Shown here piece by piece: positions 22,552 through 33,304 of a stretch of 64,000 bases of DNA. Numbering within the stretch: position 1 is the first letter of the stretch; each line of letters starts with the position of its first letter. Both the position numbers and the translations under genes were made by a program. The notes under the pieces are model-generated. The model saw nothing but the letters and a program-made list of their open reading frames with translations. It ran no database searches and was not told the origin of the DNA. Source of the DNA: Voacanga thouarsii (taxonomy: Eukaryota > Streptophyta > Magnoliopsida > Gentianales > Apocynaceae); NCBI GenBank assembly GCA_026120185.1, contig JANUWF010001213.1:2046001-2110000 (forward strand), read 5' to 3'.

Positions 22552-22679
22552 ATTTTCTAATTTAATTAAAAATTAATATAAAAGCCTTTTTCAACTCCTT
22601 AATAAAATAGAATTCTTTTTCTATTTCTATAAGGAGTTGAAAAAGGCTTTTATATTAATTTTTAATTAAATTAGAAAAT
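22552..22679. repeat. Perfect 50-bp inverted repeat (palindrome) with 28-bp spacer
   Basis: Arms 22552-22601 and 22630-22679 are exact reverse complements; the spacer is 22602-22629. The pair could extrude a long hairpin. It lies between the Tat 3' LTR and the antisense PMD ORF. A 3' neighbour of the right arm repeats part of the spacer (CTTTTTCTATTTCTATAAGG near 22613-22632 and again near 22699-22718). Perfect arms in otherwise decayed sequence point to a recent origin or gene-conversion upkeep. Confidence 0.95.
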
Positions 22680-23706
22680 ATAAGGAATTAATATTTTCTT
22701 TTTCTATTTCTATAAGGTATTAATGAAAAGATTTGAAATCCAATTTTGAGGAGGAATGATATTTCTTGAATCCACCAATCAAATTTCTCGAATTTAAATT
22801 TAATTTCAATTAAAATTTTTTAACCAAGAATTAGAATTCTTATAGGATTTGAAAGAAGCTTTTTATAATGCCTAGAAAAAGGTCTTCATCTTGATCAATT
22901 TTTCCCATGCACTTATCAACTTCAACTTGAAGTTTTCCACGACTCCAGGCAGGTAGCTGGACAGCTTTTTGGAATTTTCTTCCTGTTTCCATAGTAAGCC
23001 CCCTTTTTCTTTTCTTCTTCTTTTTTTTTTTTTTGTGGCTCAATTTACTTTGTATACGTATGCCCCTCTAACCTTTGTTTTGTTGACTTCTCCACGTTAG
23101 ACAATCCATTCATGTGCTTGTCGTATTGATCATCGTGTTATCTGTGTTGGTAACTTTTTTTTTTTTTTTTTTTGGGTTCAACCAAAGCACTTCAATCTTC
23201 TGAATTGCACTCGCGCCCAATTCTTGACTTCTTTTCCGATTGCCATCCATGCATTCCATGTTGTACAAGATTTTTTTTTTTTTTCCGAAGCTAGTTTTTT
23301 GTTTTCATAAACTCAAAATTTTTTTTAATTATTTTTTTACGCACTAGATTTTTTTTTATAAAAAAAAAAATTGACTTTCCAATCACCTTGAATTTGGCTT
23401 TGATTGTTGGTTTCATGAAACTGACTTCATTCATGCCTTTTTTTTTATTTCTTTTTTTTTTCGTTGGCTTTTCCCTTTTTTTTTTTTTTTTTGCACTAAC
23501 TTTTTTTTTGTAAACCTTTTTTTTTTTTGTATTTTTGTATTTTTAATTTTTTTTGGGTGAAACTAACCTTTATTATTATTATTATTATTTTGGACCCTTT
23601 TTTCTTTTTTTTTTTAAAACTAGATCCAATTATGGTGTACTTTTCAAATTTGCGATCTTCTTCAGGCTAACAACTGCTAGCCATTCACAACCACGAAAAT
23701 GATCTA
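22680..23706. other. T-rich non-coding region upstream of the PMD ORF
   Basis: From 23020 to 23620 it holds at least eight T runs of 8-18 bases and short TTA repeats. No coding signal was seen. It is the 5' side of the antisense PMD ORF and the 3' untranslated region of the Tat element; whether it has promoter activity is not visible. Confidence 0.6.
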
Positions 23707-25140
23707 ATGGAAGATGGAACGACGTTGACGGTTTATGCGACAAAGTCCGGCAAATATGCACGGCCCCTACCAAAGGCAACACTCCAACAACTTGTGAATG
23801 AATGGTCAACGGAAGTCAACTTCAAAGGCACTCATTCTCCAAAGGCATGGATTCTTCTTTCGTCAAATCATCAACCGCAAGCTCATCCCAGTGTGTTACC
23901 TTCACTTGGACATCAAATGATTCAAAATGAGACTCAATGGACCTCACCACTCAACTTCTTGGGCGTGTTTCGCTTTAGAGAGATATGTTAGGAGTGGGCA
24001 CACGACATTTTAAGTCGTTGCAAAGGATACTTAGGATCTGCAAAGATCTATGAAGCTGTCTATGCATCACTTTTTACGTATGATTGCAACTCCAATGTTC
24101 TCAAAACCTTTTGCGAAGCTTTGTGTCCTCTCACTAACACGCTCTTAACATCAACTAGCAAGGTGTCCATTTTACTTTGGAACTTGCACAAACTTGGAGG
24201 CTTACCAATACTTGGAACTCACTACGATGAAGTTGTTCCTTATGCTGTGGAACTCACTGGTGTGGACCATGATGGCAAGCGTTCCTTCCAAGGAGTTGCG
24301 AACATCTCCTACATGCATACCACTTGATTAAAAAGGATAACAACAACTCTAGTGTCTTCATCAATAAGTGGCTCGATTTCTGGTTCAAAAGAGCAACAAA
24401 GTATACAGTGCCTCCTCCAAGGGAAGAAAGAAGATCATGCCCCAAGTTTATTGGCAATCCATGTGGAGTTATCCCACCTCATACTGCATGGACATCTGAA
24501 GAAGAAGCTTTGCTTTCAAAGTTAGGCATTAGAAGCCACAATAGAGATCAAACATTTCTTGCAGTTTTTTTTATCATGTTGGCTTTGCATCTTTGTCTTA
24601 CCTAATGAAGAAATAGACATCATTCGTCCAAATACTTTCAACATGGCAAGTTTGATGGCATACGAGGAACAAGTTAGTTTGCCTATTCCCGTCTTGACCA
24701 ACATTTATAGAGGATTGAATCGTATTTCCAATTCTCAACATCCCAGTGAGGAGAAATCTATCTTCTCAACTCACTATATATATGGATGGCTTGCACACTA
24801 CTTCAAAACTCACTATGAAGTCTCTTAAGGCTTAAACAGCCCTTCAACGGCAAGCTATTTTGGTGAAAGTAGCGGAAAGTACTTTAATGAAGATGAAGCC
24901 CGCAAGCGGATTTATAGAGGTGAGATCATTATTTGGGCTACGAACATCTTAGCAAGCACAAAAAACATAACTTTGTTGATAATGAGGTAGCCCCCTTAGA
25001 GGAACAACTGTACTTCTTGAGTCTTCATTCAAGTCTTCTAACTTTGCGGAAGGACGATCACTTCATCATTGAGCCTTATAACCTACATCGTTTTAGTCGC
25101 TAATTTAGATTCTTGCAATATATCCCAGGCTACTTTGAGA
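23707..25140 (+). pseudogene. Plant mobile domain (PMD) ORF, N-terminal part, antisense to the Tat element
   Basis: It starts at ATG 23707 (MEDGTTLTVYATKSGKY). Following blocks match PMD proteins of plant retrotransposons: PKAWILLSSNHQPQAHPS, TQWTSPLNFLGVFRF, EWAHDILSRC, AKIYEAVYASLFTYD, YDEVVPYAVELTGVD, WLDFWFKRATKY, FLSCWLCIFVLP, THYIYGWLAHYFKTHY and EPYNLHRFSR. PMD proteins have no established enzymatic role in these elements; host homologues (MAIN/MAIL1) act in transposon silencing. Damage: TAG at 23989, one frameshift near 24300, a compensating one near 24560, a stop near 24826 and another near 25100. Similarity ends at about 25140, where the next piece lies inverted. Confidence 0.82.
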
Positions 25141-25855
25141 TTTTCACCTTATATTGAGAGTAAAAGATGTCCTTGCAACCATCTTGCTTTGAGTAGTGAG
25201 AATTATTGATTGAGCCTTGAGAATAAGCATCTTCATTAAGGACTACAATATTATCCACCTAATGAAAAAGAATAGCAAAGAAGTTGAGTCAAAAGAAAAG
25301 AAAAGAAAAGGGGAACAAAAACAAAACCAAAAAAGGGAAATCAATTTTACCTTGTCCTTAAAGATCTCTTGATTCCTGGACTCTTGGCTTAAAGTTGCAA
25401 TTGCTGCCTTGGTTCCCTTCCAACAATTATCTCTACTATTGGAATTGGCTTCTTCAATTTGATTCAACTCCTTTCATTTTGAAGATGATGAAAGTTTCTC
25501 TATAATCAAGTCATGATTCGAAGAAGAATGTCTATCATGTCTTGAAGAATTTTCTAACCCCTTTGAAGCATTGAAAGTGGTAGTATCTTGATGAAGTTTC
25601 TTCTCGGAGCAAGGCAAGTTTTCTACTTTCTTAGATGCAGGTTTTTGGGAATTTAACATTAAAATGTGATCTTCAAGGAAGGTTCCATGCACTTGTTCCC
25701 ACCATACTTTATACTCTGGAGCATAGTGCTTCTTTATGCTATAAGGAGTGGTTGGAAATGTTACCTTGGCCATTGTTTCGCGAAGCGTGCATCTTACCCA
25801 AAGACGTAAGTCATCTGTTAAGGAGGCCTTACGGGGTACTAGCTCATCAACATTA
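25140..25855 (-). pseudogene. Inverted middle segment of the PMD ORF
   Basis: The next expected PMD blocks appear on the opposite strand. Reading the - strand from about 25850: KASLTDDLRLWVRCTL, RETMAKVTFPTTPYSIKKHY, EYKVWWEQVHGTFLEDHI, then a polar, Ser/Lys/Asp-rich linker down to about 25475. In intact relatives these blocks follow the HRFSR..F.Q..PG block directly, which here ends on the + strand near 25140. The segment has therefore been flipped within the ORF. The part from 25250 to 25470 has low similarity to anything I know. Confidence 0.75.
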
Positions 25856-26498
25856 TTCAGCCATCTCTACCTTTTCAGGAGAGTCCCTAATATCAAGTTA
25901 TAAAAAGAAGTTTGTCATGGAAGTATGGAAGCAATTTTATCAAAGGATTCAAAAAACACCTATCGAGCAGGTCTCTTCACTTGAGGATCAAGCTTTTTAT
26001 ATCCTTAAAGAATTGAACAAGGATCTTATTGTTGACTTGTCGCCATTGGATAATCTCTTAGGGTCTTTCTTTGCTAAAGCGCATGAATTTGACAATGCTA
26101 GATCCACCACTTCGGAGAAAGCCTTAAAGGAGTCTCATGCACAATTACTTTCTGTTGCTAGCCAACACTTGGGTGATGTTAAAGCTAAAAAGCGTGACCT
26201 CACAAGTTAAGTTGAAGAAAGTAAGGCCAACTCATAACGAGTTAAAGCCAATATTACTACTCTCAAAAGGAAGCTCAAATGCTTAAAGAAAAATGAGAGA
26301 AAACATGTAACTGCTTTTGAGAAAAAGAACGAGCAGCTTTTAGAAATAGAGTCCACTTATTTGTCTCTCAAAGAAGAGCTTGTTTTACTCCAAAATTCCC
26401 CTAAAATAAATGAAGAGAATAAAGGCAACCTGAACAACATAAGAGAACACTTGGTGGCAATTCAACAAGACTTGAAAATTTTCAAGTTTTTTACTTGA
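25856..26498 (+). pseudogene. PMD ORF, C-terminal part with coiled coil
   Basis: The + strand reading resumes with STFSGESLISSYKKKFVMEV, then TPIEQVSSLEDQAFYIL, FAKAHEFDNARSTTSEKALK and a Lys/Glu/Leu-rich coiled coil (EKKNEQLLEIESTYLSLKEE and following) ending at a TGA at 26496-26498. The same arrangement, a charged domain with an ARSTSS-like block and a coiled coil, closes PMD proteins in Tat elements. Stops at 26208 and near 26236 break it. Confidence 0.75.
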
Positions 26499-27044
26499 TG
26501 TCTTGTAGTACTTCATATTTTCATTAAGCAGTTGTATTTTTTTTTTCTTTCTTGTAAAACAAGATTACTTCCTTACTAGCATCAATAGTATACTTCTTTC
26601 ATATTATCTCAACTTTTTCTTGCATATATATGTTTTCTACTTATTGCAAATATCAATTTCACAATAAGTCATCACTTGACTACGACAAATGAGAAATGAC
26701 GAAAAGACGTGACTGAACTTAGAAAATTTTCTTCTAAGCTGCTTACGTATCTTAAGAATAATTTAAGAATCAAGTCAAATGTAGTTCAAAATGGATGGAT
26801 ATGGTTTTGAGGAGGGGGCATTCACAGTTTTGATTCGTGCGGGCCAAAAGTATCCAATTATTTACCAACTTAGACTTGATGGAGTGTTTTAGCACTTTAA
26901 CTACGTACTACACTATTGATAGTTACCTTTACACAGTTTAAACTCATGCGGGCCAGGAGTAACTTGCAGTTTAAGCTAGTACAGTCAAGGAGCAACTTAC
27001 AGTTTAAGCTTGTGCAATCGAGGAGCCACCATTTATGCATAGTA
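26499..27044. other. Non-coding strip between the antisense PMD ORF and integrase, with 33-bp tandem repeats
   Basis: Three ~33-bp units starting CAGTTTAA at 26934, 26967 and 27000 share CAGTTTAA..T and AGGAG..AC blocks; a looser fourth copy lies near 26828. A purine run GAGGAGGGGGCATTC at 26811-26825 resembles a Tat polypurine tract but in + orientation. No coding signal was seen. Confidence 0.6.
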
Positions 27045-28200
27045 TCACTTCAAATATTTGTCGTTGATCGGGCCAATTCTTAACCCATCTTCAGTAACTA
27101 TCTTGTAAGATCCATTTGAATAGACCTCTTGAACGACATATAGGTTATCCCACTTTGATGTTAACTTCTTTGGTTTATGTCCAATGATGATTGGTCTTTT
27201 CACAACAAGTACTAAATCACTAATTTGAAAGGAACGAAGATGCACTTTCTTATTGAAGGCTTTGGAAACACAAGTTTGGTAGCATTCTAACCTTTATTGT
27301 GCCTCGAACCTCTTTTCATCAAGTGCTTCTAACTCTTCAAGTCTGAGACGGATATTATCTTCCTTGGTGAGACCTTCTTGAATAGCGATCCTCAAGGAAT
27401 GAATTTGTTACTCTAGCGGAAAGACAGCTTCCACACCATATACCAATGTATATAGGGTAGCTTGGGTTGGAGTGTGGTAAATGGTCCTATATGCCCAAAG
27501 TGCCTCTCCAATATGAAAATGTCAATCCCTTTTTGACTTAGTAATCACTTTTTGCAACAAATTGCATAAAGTCTTATTGAAAGCTTCAACGAGTCCATTA
27601 GCCTGGGCATAGTACATAGAAGATTTGTACTGCTTGAATTTACACTTTTCACACAACTTGTCCATTAAACTATTGCAGAATGGCTTGCCATTATCTGTGA
27701 TAATATATCGAGGAATGCCATATCGATAGATAATGTTTACACATATAAAATAAATGACATTTTCTTTTTTTGCTTCTTTTAATGCTACAGCTTCTGCCCA
27801 CTTAGAGAAGTAATTTGTTGCCATCAATATATAAAGATGCATAGCAGAAGACTTTGGTAGTTGTCCAACAATATCCAATCCCCATGCATCAAATGGCCAT
27901 GAAGTGACTGTTGGGTGCAATGGCTCAGGAGGTTGATATAGATAATTGGCATTGAATTGACATGCTTGACATCTTCTAGCATAATCTAAGCAATCTTTCA
28001 CCATAGTAGGCTAATAATATCCCATCCTCTTGATACAAAAATGAAACTTCGGATCAGATTGATGAGCTCTACATATGCTGAAATGAGCTTATTCTATTGC
28101 TTGCATAGCTTCTTCTTGACCTAAACATCTCAACAAGATACTTTCAAACGAACATTAAAAGAGCATATCATTATAGCAAAAGAAGCGGGTGGTACGCTAG
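27045..28200 (-). pseudogene. Tat integrase (zinc-binding, DDE core, C-terminal domain)
   Basis: Reading the - strand: MVKDCLDYARRCQACQF (HHCC region, Cys pair visible), AWGLDIVG (first catalytic Asp, about 27880), YRYGIPRYIITDNGKPF (second Asp, about 27700), ANGLVEAFNKTLCNLL (catalytic Glu, about 27590), then a C-terminal part RSFQISDLVLVVKRPIII and LRIGPINDKYLK ending near 27045. All three acidic residues survive, but the frame is broken between 27250 and 27520 and upstream of 28004. Integrase inserts the DNA copy into chromosomes. Confidence 0.9.
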
Positions 28201-28840
28201 CGAATATCACTCCGTCTTCGTGGATCATTCGGAAGTTTTTCATTTTTGAGATAGTCTACAAAAGGTTGTCTCCAATCTTTTTCATTAATTTCATAGACAA
28301 AGAAAAAATAGATTTCATGCCCTTTATCATCTTCCTCTTCAAAAAATAAGTAGTATGACCCATGTTTGACATATAGGAATTTGAATTTCTTAACCATGTA
28401 AACATAAAGTAGAAGCTAATTTTGCCAATGCATCAGCTTGCTTATTTTTTCTTCTTAATACATGCTTAATTATTATATCACCTAAATATCCCATAAGTCA
28501 TCTAGCATAATTATGATACGGGATCAACTCAGGCTTCTTAACATCATATTCACCAAGTAATTGATTAACAATTAATTGGGAGTCCCCATATACTTCGAGA
28601 TGCAGTCGCTTCATATCAACAGCCAACTCCAACCCAAGTATAAGGGCTTGGTATTCAGCCACATTATTTGAGCATCTCTTAATCAAGTGAAAGAGTAGGG
28701 TAATACATCTTTTTCAGGGGTAATGAACACTACACCAGCTCTAGCACCTTCGTGATATGTTGTACCATCAAAGTACATCCTCCATAGTGGGAGAATCTTA
28801 ATGATAAGAACATCTTCATTAGGCAACTCACCACTTAATT
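28201..28840 (-). pseudogene. Second RNase H (archaeal-type, aRH) and linker
   Basis: Blocks on the - strand: MYFDGTTYHEGARAGVVF (about 28780-28725; the Asp of FDG is the expected first metal ligand), NNVAEYQALILGLELAVDM (Glu of AEYQA, about 28670), VYGDSQLIVNQLLGEYDVKK (Asp of GDS, about 28590), and downstream KDWRQPFVDYLKNEKLPNDP (about 28275). This additional RNase H downstream of the retroviral-type one marks the Tat lineage. One frameshift lies near 28685 and a stop-rich stretch at 28400-28495. Confidence 0.88.
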
Positions 28841-29492
28841 CCCACTCAATAGGGATAGGATGATCAGCAAAGAAATTCACCAGCACTTGCCCTTTGACAG
28901 TTTTCTGTTGGACGAAGACAATATCGAATTGTTGGAGTTGAAGGTTGCACCTTGTCAAACGATCAGATAGCACAAGTTTTGTCATAACATACTTTATAGG
29001 ATTAGCCTTGGAAATAAAGTGTACAGTATGTGCTTGAAAATAGTGCTTCAATTTTTGAATTGCAAATATCAAAGTTAGGCAAAGCTACTCAATTGGTGAA
29101 TAATTCAACTCATTTAGCGTCATCATCCGACTAAAGTAATAGAGTGCATTTTCTTTGCCATTACCATTTTCTTGAGCGAGCAATGCCCCCACTGAGCATT
29201 CTTGCGCAATATTGTATAAAATCAATGGCTTATTCGGGATAGGTACAACAAGTATAGGAGGCTTCATCAAGTCAGATTTGATGCATTTGAAAGCATTATG
29301 ACATGTTTCATCCCATTCAAATGGTACACCCTTCTTTATTAGATGACTGAACGGTTAATAGTGTCCAGCAAGATTTGAGATGAACCTTTGGAGATAGGTC
29401 AACTTTCTTTGTAAACTCTTTAATTTATGGATATTTCTTGGCTCGGGCATATTCATAATCGCATTGATCTTTGATTGGTCTATTTTGATGCC
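28841..29492 (-). pseudogene. Tat RT connection and first RNase H
   Basis: Blocks: PEPRNIHKLKSLQ (about 29440), MKPPILVVPIPNKPLILY (about 29268), GALLAQENGNGKENALYY (about 29180), MIFAIQKLKHYFQAHTVHFI (about 29072), LQLQQFDIVFVQQKTVKGQ (about 28950) and FFADHPIPIEWELSGELPNE (about 28870-28815). Stops at about 29345 and 29084, and several replaced residues. The order is that of gypsy RT-RNase H. Confidence 0.88.
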
Positions 29493-30110
29493 TCAATGAC
29501 GAACGATGAAACCTAAGAGTTTTTCAGATATAACGCCAAAAGTACATTTGAGAAGATTCATCTTCAATTGATATTTTTGGAGTCGCTCGAAAGTCCTTCT
29601 TAAATCTTGAAGATGATCAGCTCGTTTATGTGACTTGACTACCAAATCATCCACATAGCATTCCACGATCTTGTATAGCATATCATCAAAGATCTTTTAT
29701 ATTACCCTTTGATATGTGGCTCCAGCATTCTTCAAACCAAAAGACATCACTGTGTAGCAATAGATTCCTTTTGGAGTACGAAAGGCAGTAAGCTCCTCAT
29801 CTTCTGGTGCCATTTTGATTTGATTATAACCAAAGGATCCATCCATAAAAGATAGAACTTCATGGCCAGTGGTTGCATCTACCATCAGCTCAGGAATAGG
29901 CAGTGAAAAATCATCTTTTGGGTAGGCGTCATTTAGATTTCTAAAATCCACACAAATTCAAATTTGTCCATTTTTCTTCCTCACAGGGACAATATTCGCA
30001 ACCTAAGTTGGAAACTTAACCTCTCGAATAAATTTAGCTTCGACCAGCTTGTTCACCTCTACTTTAATTAATGGAACCAGCTCAGGTCGAAAACGCTGTT
30101 GGACTTACTT
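29493..30110 (-). pseudogene. Tat reverse transcriptase core
   Basis: The - strand reads VDFRNLNDAYPKDDFSLPIP, TTGHEVLSFMDGSFGYNQIK (motif with MD), FRTPKGIYCYTVMSFGLKNA, and ECYVDDLVVKSH, with the catalytic YVDD intact (about 29650). FGVISEKLLGFIVRH follows near 29495. A stop at 29694 and others upstream (about 29960 and 30003) break the frame. By motif this is the best-preserved RT in the window. Confidence 0.93.
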
Positions 30111-31011
30111 TACTGGTGTTGCCACATCCTTTACAACTAAATGGTGGACAGCAATTTTTATGTCTAAGCCAGGTATTTTTTTTGTATGTCCAAGCAAAGA
30201 CGTCCCTGAATTCCTTCAACAGGTCAATATAGGCATTTTCTTCTTCGGGTGATAAGAGTGCATTTATGTAAATTGGGCGAGGATCTTCAATAGTGCCCAA
30301 ATTTACTTCTTTCAGTTCATCAACTGTGACTTTTACGAATTTTTCAAGTTCTGCTGGAGCATGCTCAACATCTTCTTCCTCGGTACACTCTTCATCATAG
30401 ATAGTGATGCGATTACAAGAGGTTACACTTTCTTCATCACAAGGCACAGTATGTGTTAGTTGTATTATTATTTTTAAGGTTCCATTGCAATTCACCACCA
30501 TTCTTGCTTTAGAGGAGACTTTTCCAGGATGTCTTGCCTTTGAAGTGACTGTGACTCCAAGTCTTTTAAAAACAGATTTTCTTCTTCTTTTTGGGCCTAA
30601 CCTAGTGAAGACAAATGGACGTGAATTTGTATCTCCTATCCGACCAAAAATAGATAGGGTTTTGACATCACTTCATTTTCTATAGTAATATACTGTACAT
30701 TGGCCCTCTTAATCTTGAGTTGGATGGGAGATGCTTGTTTGTAACCCAGGTCGGCACGCTCTTTTCCTGTTGGCATGCTTCGGGTAGATCATGAGCTTTG
30801 ACCCATTTTCTTGTCGATATCAGCAGGAAGCTTTCCCAATAAATGTTGACTTTGTGAATTATATCCATCCTTTGTTAGTAGTTTATAAGTATTTGGGTCA
30901 AATCCTTCCTTCGTACACGAGGTCGATAATTCACCATACTCTACTTTTTCTTCTTTCTTTAGCTGAACAAATCCTTTTATAAGAGTATTTGGTGACTTAA
31001 TAAGATCAACT
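30111..31011 (-). pseudogene. Tat region between protease and RT
   Basis: Low-complexity linker typical of this lineage. Readable parts on the - strand: DLIKSPNTLIKGFVQL just left of the inserted LTR (about 31009-30960), TSCTKEGFDPNTYKLL (about 30920-30875), QASPIQLKIKRANVQYI (about 30740-30690), NLGTIEDPRPIYINALL and FRDVFAWTYK (about 30300-30180). FAWTY-like wording just upstream of RT is common in Tat elements. Frameshifts are frequent. Confidence 0.78.
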
Positions 31012-32373
31012 TGTTAGTGTTGTGCCCTAGAGGCAATGACTTGTACATTGTATATGACACATTTTGTTTTAATAAAAGGTATTATTTATCTTACAATTTT
31101 TTTTGTTTACTTTAAGTAATATAACTGTTCGATAAAGTCCCTAGTACAACACTGTGTTAAGGAAATTATGATAGAGATCATAATATGATATTCCTACTAC
31201 ACTGGATAGTGTTAGTACTTAAATAGTCTCTAATCATAGTATTAATGAGACAGGACATCATTAATGCGTTAAGACTAACATGTGTTAGACTTCCTGATTT
31301 GATCAGGCGGTAGTTCTCATAACCGTGAGTATTGAGATACTCAAAGTTAACACATGGATGCTTATTAATGGAATAAATTCATTAGATGACCTAACTTTGA
31401 GATAATCACATGGATAACTATTTAGTGCCAGTGATATAATCTCAATATAGCAAATGTGCAAGTATCCTTAGACTTGAGATCTTCAAGGTACTTGGTTTGC
31501 TGAGCTTTGTACTTTGATTCCAATCTCTGGAGCTTGATCGAGGGCCGCCTATGGGATAAATATTGGGTACATTGTGAGGTAAACGAAAGTAGTTGAGAGG
31601 GTCAATAAAAGATTCACCACTCCTAATAGTAAGGGCGAATATCTCACGGCCACTTGTAGGAATTACTACTCGGAAAGTCCTTGGCCAAGGCGATTGTGTA
31701 TTGAAAACAGTTCTAATTGATACACATCTAAAGTAGTGGATTCCTAGTACAAGTTCTATTATATTCAGGCCAGAATTAATTCTGGAGGAAGTTGGCACTA
31801 ATTCCGTACTCCGAACCGAATGAGATATTGTATGGTGAAAGGAGTTAATTGTACTGAAGTTTGTTATTGAAGGGTTCATGTCAAGCCACTTGACTTCCTG
31901 GACTCTTGGGTAGTCATGATGTGTTGCTAGATACCGCTCATGATCTGGGAATATGGGTTTATTAATTGATGAATTAATAAACCAATCCTGATTAGAATTA
32001 ATAGGATTAATTCTAATTAATTATGGATTATTAATCTCAAAGACGTTTGGATTAATTCATATTCACTACTAATTGACTGAGAAACCTAATAGGTCACACA
32101 CTATAGAGGATTATTTACTCAAGATGTTATTTGATAATATAGTGGGATTAATTGAGAGAAACAGAAGTTGTTGTGGACAAATTATAATTAGTTATAATTT
32201 GTGATCTAAGTTGTAATTGTGAAAATTTGATGTTTCCAATTACAATTAGAAAATTTTAATAGGATTAGAATTCTCAGTTTTGGAAGAAATTTTCGTGTGA
32301 CATATATTATGAATCACATGAAACCCTAGAAGGGGTGATTCACACGAAAATAGGAGCCACAAAACAAACGTCT

Positions 32374-32411
<38 letters not shown>

Positions 32412-32748
32412 TTGCTGAAAACAAAAACAGCCCTAACCGCCATCTTTTTCTGCTAACATAAGAAATTTTGGTACTTGAGTATTCTTCTGTGTGGATTACT
32501 ATTAGAGATAATCACACACTGTGATTATATTGGTTAGACATCCAACTCTCGTGGAATTTGCAAAAGAGGATTGTTGGATCACACCTCGACTTGAAGAAGA
32601 AATTTTGTTCTTCGGATGATCAAACAAAGGTAAAAGTTGTTACCTTTATTATCTTTATGTCTTGTTTTCACATATAGGCGGGTCCTGGGATGGTATCTCG
32701 TTTATTTTTCGTTGTGCCGTATATGATACGAGCCTGAGATACCCAACA
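31012..32748 (+). repeat. Solo LTR A2 (1.74 kb) nested in the Tat pol
   Basis: A second copy of the family at 2216-4003, same start (TGTTAGTGTTGTGCCC), end ACCCAACA. It interrupts the - strand Tat ORF between LTLPLIKV (about 32780-32755) and DLIKSP (about 31009). The 5-bp flanks CAACT (31007-31011) and GAACC (32749-32753) agree at three positions, so the target duplication, if real, has decayed. No internal genes. It includes a short CT microsatellite at 32379-32407. Confidence 0.88.
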
Positions 32749-32753
32749 GAACC

Positions 32754-33304
32754 TTTATAAGAGGTAAAGTAAGCCTTCCCAATGGCTTACTGTATGCAGA
32801 TTGCTTGGTAGAGCTTTTTGCACATACTGTAGCTTTAACATCTTTGAAAAAAGTAACATTTTTATCTTCCTTCTCTCTTGATAAATCGATCTTCATTGAT
32901 TCACTATCTTTTTTAATATGGTACTTAGCATTAGCAATATACACCTCAACTTCAGTAAATAGTTTATCATCAGCATCTATTTTCTTCACCACGTCATTTC
33001 GACGGAATTTGAAACATTAATGCAGGGTTGATGGCTCTACACCATTATCATGGAGCCATGGTCTTCCTAGCAGAATATTGTAGGAAGCCTTAGCATCAAT
33101 AACATGGAAAAGAGCAATTGAAAGCATGTTTTCAATTAATATGTCCAATCGGAGAGTACCACTAGCTCGTTGCCCCCCTTGATTGAAGCCTTGTATCATA
33201 CGGCGACTTTGCGACAATTCATCCATAGAAATTCCCAACTCTCTTAATGTTCGCAAAGATAAGATGTTTACTGCTGATCCTCCGTCTAACAGTATCCTAT
33301 TCAC
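32754..33304 (-). pseudogene. Tat aspartic protease
   Basis: The - strand reads MNRILLDGGSAVNILSLRTL; the Asp of LLDGGSA is the expected catalytic residue (about 33285). It continues ASYNILLGRPWLHDNGVEPS (about 33090-33030), a block that closes the protease fold in this lineage. After a stop near 33017, a linker runs to SKPLGRLTLPLIKV, cut at 32753 by the inserted LTR. Protease would cleave the Gag-Pol polyprotein. Confidence 0.88.

Noticed and set aside
31442..31879. 145-residue minus-strand ORF
   Set aside because: Lies wholly inside solo LTR A2, is not open in copy A1, and has no recognisable motif.
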